Positions 1 through 5,075 of a stretch of 5,075 nt of DNA are shown here, in pieces; within the stretch, counting starts at the first letter, position 1; every line of letters starts with the position of its first letter. Made by a program: the position numbers and the translations under genes. The notes beneath the pieces were generated by a model that worked only from the letters and a program-made list of their open reading frames with translations, had not been told where the DNA came from and ran no database searches. The stretch is from Bacteroidota bacterium (GTDB lineage Bacteria; Bacteroidota; Bacteroidia; Chitinophagales; Chitinophagaceae), in contig JAEWJV010000335.1 of the NCBI GenBank assembly GCA_023386395.1, positions 1-5,075 on the forward strand, in the 5' to 3' direction.

Positions 1-1
1 T

Positions 2-724
2 ATGGATGGTTTATGGCGCAGCCTCACGGCAGCAGATGTTGATGGCGACGGAGATACGGATTTTATTGCTGGCAACTTAGGAACGAATTGCAATTATCAT
101 GCGTCTGCACAATATCCAGTGAAATTATATGCGGATGATATTGATAAAAACGGAAGCATTGACCCCGTATTATTTTACTACATAAAAGACGCAGGCGGGA
201 ACAGAAAATTATATCCTTCCATTACTAAAGATCAGCTCGCAGTGCAGGTGCCATTGATAAATAAACAATTTGCAACCAATAAAGATTTTACAGCAGCAAC
301 TGCTGATAAAATTTTTGGCGACAGCAAAAGCCTGCTGATTTTAACCTGTAGTGAAACCCGCAGTTGCTGGATAGAGAATAAAGGCAGCGGCAAATTTGAA
401 ATGCATGCATTGCCTGCTGAAGCCCAGTTTGCACCGGTAAACGCCATTGCTTGTGCTGATATGGATGGCGATGGTATTAAAGATATTTTACTCGCAGGCA
501 ATGAATATCAAACAGAAGTTGCAACAGGAAGATATGATGCATCGTATGGCTGTTTTTTAAAAGGCGATGATAAAAAACAGTTTAAAGCAATTTCACCTGT
601 CGTATCAGGTTTTAAAATTGATGGTGATGTAAAAGACATGAAGATGATAACAACCGCAACCAATGAAAAGCTTATTCTTGTTGCAGTTAATGATGATTAC
701 TTAAGGGTGTTTAAAATTAAATAA
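2..724 (+). CDS. VCBS/FG-GAP repeat protein, C-terminal part (5' end outside window)
   Basis: This is the last 240 residues of what is probably a much longer surface or periplasmic beta-propeller protein. Three aspartate-rich, calcium-loop-like motifs are visible: DVDGDGDTD (residues 12-20), DIDKNGSID (46-54) and DMDGDGIKD (153-161). The first and third sit in FG-GAP/VCBS blades of the form A-D-x-D-G-D-G-x-x-D-[IF]-x-x-G-N. The stretch GNEYQTEVATGRYDASYG (166-183) and the ending with GDVKDMK and a final LRVFKIK look like the C-terminus of the large VCBS proteins found with SusC/SusD genes in Bacteroidota; that link is recalled, not searched. The ATG at position 2 is probably an internal methionine, because the fragment opens inside a blade and has no signal peptide. 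The frame ends naturally in TAA, with no T9SS sorting domain after the last blade. It converges with the next gene across 21 bp. Substrate and partners cannot be read from this fragment. Confidence 0.85.
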   Translation: MDGLWRSLTAADVDGDGDTDFIAGNLGTNCNYHASAQYPVKLYADDIDKNGSIDPVLFYYIKDAGGNRKLYPSITKDQLAVQVPLINKQFATNKDFTAATADKIFGDSKSLLILTCSETRSCWIENKGSGKFEMHALPAEAQFAPVNAIACADMDGDGIKDILLAGNEYQTEVATGRYDASYGCFLKGDDKKQFKAISPVVSGFKIDGDVKDMKMITTATNEKLILVAVNDDYLRVFKIK

Positions 725-745
725 AGCATACAAATAAAACAGGCA

Positions 746-1855
746 TCACACTGTTGAATAATAACCTGACACATCACTGAGCTTCCACCTATGTGTTGCC
801 TTAATACCCTGTAAATCTATATTCCCTTCCACCGCATATAAAACATAACTGTCTGTTGCATCGGATGGAATATCCTGTGCAAGTATGAAATGATGATTGT
901 TTGGATTAGAGGCTGCTTTTATATTAATAATGTCGCCCTTTTTTGCACTGGTTATATCACCTTTTTTATCTCCAAAGCCCTGCGGGCCTGCATTCCAGCT
1001 TCCCTTACCTGTTATACTGCGTATTGCCCAAACAGTAAATATGCCACACCACGACCAGTCGGCTGTTTTATCGTTTGCGAATTTGTTGGCAGCCTTAATG
1101 CCCGCAAGCTTCGACTTTTTAAGATCTGTTTCTTTCGGTTCGTCAATGGGTGCACCTTCGGCATTCCTTGTTCTTTTAAATTGATCTGCTCCATTAAATT
1201 CTTCCTGCGTCACTTCGTAAAAACGGGCTATCCTCTCCCACCCCAATTTTGAACCATCGCCCCTGTTTACTGCCACTACAGTGCCTGCCTGTGATGATGC
1301 GAGATCTACTATGGCTTGCCGTTTTGCATCATCACCGGCATTATCTTTAATAGATTCTTTGTAGGTTTTTTCAGCCTCCAGAACAGCGGCTGCATCATTC
1401 CTGTCAATTGTTTTCCAGTCTTGTGTTTTTCCCTTCGGGTCAAAACCGTTTTCCAGCATAGCGCTGAGAGAATCTTTGTATTTGCCGGTTACGGCGGCTA
1501 CAGTGCTTTTTTCTTTTTTAAACCTGCCGCTTTTATCATCAATATAATCATATTGCCAGGCGGCAATGGCCAGCGTTAAAGGTGAAATATCTTCCGCCTC
1601 ATTGCTGGCAGGCCTTGACGTTGTAACCTGCATGGGCACATTCAGGAATAAAGAAAGCAGATAACGTTCGTTGGAAAACTGGTTAAGGTTTTTAATGTTT
1701 GATTGATTGGCCTCATCCATATTTATCATGCTGAGATAATTTACAGACTCAGCCGTATCAGGCTGCCGCTGGATAATATTTTTTGGTGCGAAAAAACTTG
1801 TTTTAACTGCCGGCGTAGCAGTAGCGGTTTGTTTTTCAGCATATATTTTTGCCAT
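746..1855 (-). CDS. CHAP-like cysteine hydrolase domain protein with eCIS/DUF4157-like N-terminal leader
   Basis: This is a 369-residue protein of unknown exact function. The C-terminal third looks like a papain-fold CHAP or NlpC/P60-type amidase. It has a catalytic-type Cys in WSWCGIFTVWA (C270), a KKGDIINI strand (306-313), a His pair in NHHFILAQ (H321, H322), then VEGN (E343, N345). CHAP enzymes use Cys, His, Glu and Asn, with Glu and Asn two residues apart, and that pattern is present. CHAP enzymes usually cut peptidoglycan amide bonds. A segment before the core (about 179-210, RQAIVDLASSQAG through LGWERIARF) resembles the helix preceding such domains. Near the N-terminus, SFFAPKNIIQRQ (20-31) resembles the leader of Bacteroidota DUF4157 proteins associated with eCIS, but no DUF4157 metalloprotease (HExxH) follows. 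I chose the ATG at 1855. A TTG at 1888 would add 11 residues (MTTIANLFIFF), giving a short hydrophobic start that is not a convincing signal peptide. With the ATG start no Sec signal is seen. The middle region (about 35-175) is not recognised. The gene is real; the fold is likely; the role is inferred. Confidence 0.78.
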   Translation of the reverse strand: MAKIYAEKQTATATPAVKTSFFAPKNIIQRQPDTAESVNYLSMINMDEANQSNIKNLNQFSNERYLLSLFLNVPMQVTTSRPASNEAEDISPLTLAIAAWQYDYIDDKSGRFKKEKSTVAAVTGKYKDSLSAMLENGFDPKGKTQDWKTIDRNDAAAVLEAEKTYKESIKDNAGDDAKRQAIVDLASSQAGTVVAVNRGDGSKLGWERIARFYEVTQEEFNGADQFKRTRNAEGAPIDEPKETDLKKSKLAGIKAANKFANDKTADWSWCGIFTVWAIRSITGKGSWNAGPQGFGDKKGDITSAKKGDIINIKAASNPNNHHFILAQDIPSDATDSYVLYAVEGNIDLQGIKATHRWKLSDVSGYYSTV

Positions 1856-1997
1856 AAAAAAGATAAACAGGTTAGCTATTGTAGTCAATCAAATTTTTAT
1901 CTGTGGTGTTTAAATTAATTGTGAGCCATCGGTAGTAAAAGATGAGCAACAGAATAAGAAGGTTTCCATTTCACTTACAACTGATATTCACAACTCA
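1856..1997. other. 142-bp spacer between two minus-strand genes
   Basis: This AT-rich spacer separates the oxidoreductase stop from the CHAP-like gene start, both on the minus strand. I find no GC-rich hairpin followed by a T-run, and no clear TTTG-N(19-21)-TAnnTTTG promoter on the minus strand. The best -33-like TTTG lies at 1890-1893 (minus strand) and lacks a matching -7 element. The spacer is long enough for the CHAP-like gene to have its own promoter, so co-transcription should not be assumed. Confidence 0.5.
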
Positions 1998-3101
1998 CTA
2001 TACCAGTGAAACCGGTTTGCCGCTTGCAGCAGATGCATATATCGCCTGGAAAATGCGCACATCGCGCAGGCCTTCTTCACCGGGCACAAGCATAGGCTTA
2101 TTTTGCATGATGGAAAGTGCGCCGTCATCCATTTGATTTGCCTGCTGCCAGGGAACATTATATGGATGATTGATTTCCCCCAGCGGGCTTGAACCTTTTA
2201 CGCCATTATAAGCAGAATAAGGCGCCATTTTTATAATGCCTTTATCGCAGGTTATATCAAGAAAATTTACATTCTCACCAAAAGTTGCTTTTATATCAGC
2301 TATTACACCGCCGGGAAATTCAAGCTGTGCAACCATCGCTTCATCCAGGCCGTTCTTATAAATATCAGGCCTTGTTGTGGAAGCTTTAGCAGAAATTACA
2401 GATACCGGTTCCATATTTGTTCCAAGCCTTGCACCCTGTATGGCATAACCACCCATATCAGGCATTACGCCGCCACCCATTTCTTTTTTCTGCTTCCAGT
2501 GATTGGTGCGTGTTTCATAATATCCTGCAGCGCAATTGAGCTTCTTTACTTTGCCTAATAAATTGTTCTGCACTATGTGGCGGTATTCTTTTGTATTGGG
2601 CTCATGTTGCAAACGGTAACCAATAGCAAGCTTCACTTTATTTTTATTGCAGGCATCAATCATGCTTTGGCATTCTTCCGCAGTAATAGCCATAGGCTTT
2701 TCACACCATACATGCTTGCCCGTATTAGCCGCCTTAATTACATACTCCGCATGCATTGATGGCGGTAACACAATATATATTACATCAATGTCAGGGTTAT
2801 TGGCAATATCTTCAATCGTTTCATAATTATAAATGTTCTTATCGGGAATATTATACTTTGCTTTCCATGCTTCAGCTTTTGAAGGTGTGCCGGTAACAAT
2901 ACCGGCGAGATAACAATATTTTGTTTGCTGTAAAGCAGGTGCAAGCAAATCGGTGCTGTAATAACCAAGTCCAACCAAAGCCACACCGAGCTTCTCTTTT
3001 TTTCTGCCTGTGGCCGATAACAGCACATTGGGTGAAAAAGCTATCGCACTGCCCATAATGCCTAAGGTTTTTAATACATTTCTGCGGGATGATGTTAGCA
3101 T
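1998..3101 (-). CDS. Gfo/Idh/MocA family oxidoreductase, Tat-exported, glucose-fructose oxidoreductase-like
   Basis: A complete 367-residue NAD(P)-dependent sugar or polyol oxidoreductase. The N-terminus SSRRNVLKTLG (4-14), followed by a hydrophobic stretch ending near LLSATG (27-32), is a twin-arginine signal, so the folded enzyme, probably with bound cofactor, is expected in the periplasm. The Rossmann domain starts at LGVALVGLGYYS (38-49). VWCEKPMA (131-138) holds the family EKP motif with the catalytic-type Lys135. GYRLQHEPNT (161-170) and the DMGGYAIQGAR segment (215-225) resemble the glucose-fructose oxidoreductase branch, where GxY-x(3)-AR replaces the Asp-x-Gly-x-His form of inositol dehydrogenases. 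Length is normal for a Tat-carrying member. The start is a clear ATG at 3101 placing the RR motif at residues 6-7. It lies 70 bp downstream of the small secreted gene on the same strand and may share its transcript. The exact substrate is not readable; glucose-fructose oxidoreductase activity itself should not be assumed. Confidence 0.93.
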   Translation of the reverse strand: MLTSSRRNVLKTLGIMGSAIAFSPNVLLSATGRKKEKLGVALVGLGYYSTDLLAPALQQTKYCYLAGIVTGTPSKAEAWKAKYNIPDKNIYNYETIEDIANNPDIDVIYIVLPPSMHAEYVIKAANTGKHVWCEKPMAITAEECQSMIDACNKNKVKLAIGYRLQHEPNTKEYRHIVQNNLLGKVKKLNCAAGYYETRTNHWKQKKEMGGGVMPDMGGYAIQGARLGTNMEPVSVISAKASTTRPDIYKNGLDEAMVAQLEFPGGVIADIKATFGENVNFLDITCDKGIIKMAPYSAYNGVKGSSPLGEINHPYNVPWQQANQMDDGALSIMQNKPMLVPGEEGLRDVRIFQAIYASAASGKPVSLV

Positions 3102-3171
3102 AAGTAGATTTTTATAAAGTTAACAAACAGCGTTAAACGTTTTGATTATTTGGATAAGACTTATTTACAAC

Positions 3172-3480
3172 TTACCTGTTTTTTCCTTCCAGCCTGTCGC
3201 AATACTCAACGGAGCCGATACGGAACTTTACCGGGAAGCCAACAGCTTTTTGAAGCTGTAATTCTTTATTGCAGAAGAACGGTAATTGCTTTGCATAAAA
3301 GTTGCCCTGCAATTGTTTTGGCAGAGGCGGCTGCTTTACCGAAAACATAAATTGCCGCATTACTGCAAGCGAATCTATTTTTTGTCTCGCTGAATCGTTT
3401 GCAGGTTGCGCCTGCAATGCAGAAACTACAAATAGTAATTTAACAGTAAATGCAATGAATGTTTTATTTTTCGAAAGCAT
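3172..3480 (-). CDS. Small conserved secreted protein with a Cys-containing C-terminal signature
   Basis: A 102-residue protein with a classical Sec signal peptide: a lysine-containing start (MLSKNK), a hydrophobic core (FIAFTVKLLFVVSAL) and an Ala-x-Ala-like cleavage site at about ALQA/QP (residue 24/25). The mature part is about 78 residues. Its C-terminus carries LPFFCNKELQLQKA (66-79) and FPVKFRIGSVEYCDRLEGK (82-100), with Cys70 and Cys94 as its only cysteines, which could form a disulfide after export. I recognise this FFC-(x)-KE...RFRxGSxEYCxxLEGK pattern from uncharacterised proteins of Chitinophagaceae and relatives. Its function is unknown. There is no lipobox, so it is probably a soluble periplasmic or secreted protein. 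The ATG at 3480 gives the correct signal-peptide geometry. It is divergent from rpoN across 70 bp, and the oxidoreductase follows 70 bp downstream. The conserved pattern and intact signal peptide argue against a chance reading frame. Confidence 0.82.
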   Translation of the reverse strand: MLSKNKTFIAFTVKLLFVVSALQAQPANDSARQKIDSLAVMRQFMFSVKQPPLPKQLQGNFYAKQLPFFCNKELQLQKAVGFPVKFRIGSVEYCDRLEGKNR

Positions 3481-3481
3481 A

Positions 3482-3513
3482 TTTGCGCTAAATTAAGTAT
3501 TGTAATTACTTTG
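3482..3513 (+). promoter_or_regulatory. Predicted Bacteroidota-type sigma-A promoter for rpoN
   Basis: A TTTG at 3482-3485 is followed after 20 bases by TTACTTTG at 3506-3513. The known Bacteroidota primary-sigma consensus is TTTG, 19-21 bases, TAnnTTTG. The match here is perfect except for T instead of A at the second position of the -7 element. Transcription would begin around 3520, leaving a leader of roughly 30 bases before the rpoN ATG at 3551. The -33 element lies directly beside the start codon of the divergent small gene (3478-3480), so the two promoters must overlap. This is a pattern match only. Confidence 0.45.
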
Positions 3514-3550
3514 CATTGCTAAATTCAGATTAAACTTTACCCGCAGAAGC

Positions 3551-5041
3551 ATGGCATTAAGTCAATCATTACAACAGAAATTATTACAAAGGTTATCGCC
3601 TCAGCAAATTCAGTTGATGAAGCTGCTGCAAATACCTACGGCTATTCTTGACGAAAGGATTAAAGAAGAGCTGGAAGAAAACCCGGCGCTGGAGGTGGGA
3701 GAAGAAGGCCGTGAAGAAGGTTTTGAGGAACATGAACATAACAATGAGGAATTTGAACAGGATAACGATGAAGAATATGATGGCAGTGAAGAGGAATATG
3801 GCAATATTGATATTTCAGAATACGTGAATGATGGCGATGATGAGATTGCCGATTACAAACTGCGTGATGATAATTACGGCGATAACGAAGAACAAAAAAC
3901 AGTTCCGTTAAGGGTTGAAACAACGTTGCACGACGTGCTGGCTGACCAGCTAGGCATGCTGTCGCTTGATGAAAGAAGATTAAAGATCGCCGAGCAGATT
4001 GTAGGCAGCATAGATGATGATGGTTACCTGCGCCGCGAACTATCTTCCGTTGTAGATGATCTTGCCTTCAGGCAAAATATAGATTCAGATGAAGCCGAAG
4101 TTGAAAGCCTCATAAAACTAATACAGCAATTTGACCCGCCCGGCGTGTGCGCCAGGAATTTGCAGGAATGTTTAATGCTGCAGTTGCTTCGCCAGCAGGC
4201 CGATGGCCGCGATGTTACCCTGTCTATGCAGGTGATTGAAAAATACTTTGACGAGTTTACCAAAAAGCATTATGAAAAAATCCAGCGCGGGCTTGGCATT
4301 TCAGATGAAGAACTGAAAGAAGTTATCAATCTCATCTTAAAATTAAATCCGAGGCCCGGCGGCAATGTGGGCGAAATAAACAAAGCCGAAAGCTATATTA
4401 TCCCCGACTTTTTTATTATAAACAATGCGGGCAAACTGGAGCTTACACTCAATTCAAAAAATGCCCCGGACTTACGTATAAGGGAAGGCTATCGCGATAT
4501 GCTGAAAGAATACGACCGCGGCAGCAAAAAAGATAAGCGGCAGAAAGAAGCGGTAATGTTTATCAAGCAAAAGATTGATTCGGCTAAATGGTTTATCGAT
4601 ATGATAAAGCAGCGGCAAAATACTTTGCTGAGCACCATGGGCGCTATCATGCATTATCAGAAAGACTTTTTTCTTACCGGCGATGAAACAACACTTAAGC
4701 CGATGATCTTAAAAGATATTGCAGAGATTACCGGGCTTGATATATCTACCGTAAGCCGTGTGGCCAATAGCAAATTTGTGCAAACAGAATTCGGCACGTA
4801 CAGGCTTAAATTTTTCTTTAGCGAATCTTTAAGCACCGACAGCGGCGAAGAAGTAAGCACAAGAGAGGTAAAGAAAATATTGAGTGATTTGGTGGAAGCG
4901 GAAAGCAAAAAGAAGCCATTGAGCGATGAACGCTTGACAGAATTACTGCAGGAAAAAGGTTACAACATTGCAAGGCGCACGGTGGCCAAGTATCGTGAAC
5001 AGTTAAATATTCCTGTTGCACGTTTGCGTAAAGAATTATAG
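3551..5041 (+). CDS. rpoN: RNA polymerase sigma-54 factor (sigma-N)
   Basis: A complete 496-residue sigma-54, the alternative sigma factor that directs core RNA polymerase to -24/-12 promoters and needs AAA+ enhancer-binding activators to melt DNA. Region I (about 1-48) has the Gln/Leu-rich form SQSLQQKLLQRLSPQQIQLM and ends in LEENPALE; it contacts activators. Region II (about 49-115) is very acidic, with 30 Asp/Glu in residues 51-115 against few basic residues. The core-binding domain (about 120-330) includes FDPPGVCARNLQECL (194-208), NPRPGG (266-271) and YIIPDFFI (282-289). The DNA-binding part has AKWFIDMIKQRQNTLL (345-360), a helix-turn-helix around 387-404 (LKDIAEITGLDISTVSRV) and FGTYRLKFFFSE (414-425). 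The RpoN box ARRTVAKYRE (474-483) is intact. The start is the ATG at 3551; as usual in this phylum, no strong Shine-Dalgarno precedes it. Length and domain order are typical for Bacteroidota. Confidence 0.98.
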   Translation: MALSQSLQQKLLQRLSPQQIQLMKLLQIPTAILDERIKEELEENPALEVGEEGREEGFEEHEHNNEEFEQDNDEEYDGSEEEYGNIDISEYVNDGDDEIADYKLRDDNYGDNEEQKTVPLRVETTLHDVLADQLGMLSLDERRLKIAEQIVGSIDDDGYLRRELSSVVDDLAFRQNIDSDEAEVESLIKLIQQFDPPGVCARNLQECLMLQLLRQQADGRDVTLSMQVIEKYFDEFTKKHYEKIQRGLGISDEELKEVINLILKLNPRPGGNVGEINKAESYIIPDFFIINNAGKLELTLNSKNAPDLRIREGYRDMLKEYDRGSKKDKRQKEAVMFIKQKIDSAKWFIDMIKQRQNTLLSTMGAIMHYQKDFFLTGDETTLKPMILKDIAEITGLDISTVSRVANSKFVQTEFGTYRLKFFFSESLSTDSGEEVSTREVKKILSDLVEAESKKKPLSDERLTELLQEKGYNIARRTVAKYREQLNIPVARLRKEL

Positions 5042-5061
5042 TAAACAGTTTTAAAATTTTA

Positions 5062-5075
5062 ATGGCATATATGGT
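5062..5075 (+). CDS. Possible start of a downstream gene (cut by window end)
   Basis: An ATG at 5062, 20 bases after the rpoN stop, opens a frame reading M-A-Y-M that runs off the window. An A/T-rich stretch precedes it, which is compatible with Bacteroidota translation starts. Only four full codons are visible, so neither the gene nor its product can be confirmed. If real, it would probably be co-transcribed with rpoN. Confidence 0.22.

Noticed and set aside
725..745. Search for a shared terminator between the convergent genes
   Set aside because: The 21-base gap is A-rich with no stem, so no terminator is called there.
890..1252. 120-residue plus-strand reading frame opposite the CHAP-like gene
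   Set aside because: It lies wholly antisense to a gene with recognisable motifs, is rich in Cys/Phe and has no domain-like pattern; it is a shadow frame.
1995..2009. Inverted repeat TCACT-5 nt-AGTGA at the oxidoreductase stop codon
   Set aside because: The stem is only 5 bp with no following T-run, so it is not a convincing terminator.
1942..2136. 64-residue plus-strand frame starting in the spacer after the oxidoreductase
   Set aside because: Two thirds overlaps the oxidoreductase 3' end on the other strand and the protein shows no signal peptide or motif.
3115..3122. Minus-strand TAACTTTA as a possible -7 element for the oxidoreductase
   Set aside because: One mismatch to TAnnTTTG, but no TTTG lies 19-21 bases upstream, and such short matches are common in AT-rich spacers.
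3154..3164. Perfect 11-base dyad ATAAGACTTAT in the spacer before the oxidoreductase
   Set aside because: The arms are 5 bases around one central base in AT-rich DNA, with no second copy in the window; chance is a sufficient explanation for an operator-like match this short.
3660..3923. Minus-strand frames opposite the acidic region of rpoN, rich in His/Ser/Pro
   Set aside because: They are the reverse of GAA/GAT-rich codons in the acidic segment and have no independent support.

Overview
The window looks like a piece of a Bacteroidota chromosome, most likely from the Chitinophagaceae or a close relative. Three things point there. The first is an RpoN with a long, very acidic Region II. The second is a VCBS/FG-GAP protein of the kind found beside SusC/SusD-type genes. 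The third is a small secreted protein whose C-terminal signature I recognise from that group. The AT-rich spacers, the lack of clear Shine-Dalgarno sites and a TTTG-N20-TAnnTTTG-like promoter in front of rpoN fit the same assignment. This is judged from recalled family patterns, not from a search.

Layout. Positions 2-724 (+) hold the C-terminal end of a large VCBS/FG-GAP repeat protein whose beginning lies outside the window. It converges, across only 21 bp, on a minus-strand block of three genes. In transcription order these are a small secreted protein (3480-3172), a Tat-targeted Gfo/Idh/MocA oxidoreductase (3101-1998) and a CHAP-like cysteine hydrolase with an unusual N-terminus (1855-746). 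Divergent from that block, rpoN (sigma-54) runs from 3551 to 5041 and is complete. A possible next gene starts at 5062 and runs off the end. No stretch over 300 bases lacks a gene. The spacers are 725-745, 1856-1997, 3102-3171, 3481-3550 and 5042-5075. I see no tRNA, rRNA, CRISPR array, insertion sequence or convincing terminator hairpin.

How the genes relate. The VCBS protein and the periplasmic GFOR-like oxidoreductase would both fit envelope-level sugar metabolism, but no SusC/SusD or glycoside hydrolase gene is visible to prove it. RpoN is a housekeeping alternative sigma factor and probably has no direct functional tie to its neighbours. The most interesting gene is the CHAP-like protein at 746-1855. 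It has no obvious Sec signal from its ATG start. It carries a short N-terminal FF-x-P-K-x(2)-I-Q-R element resembling the leader of DUF4157 proteins linked to extracellular contractile injection systems (eCIS), and it ends in a Cys/His/Glu-x-Asn hydrolase core. This makes it a candidate exported toxin or peptidoglycan hydrolase. That role is inference.
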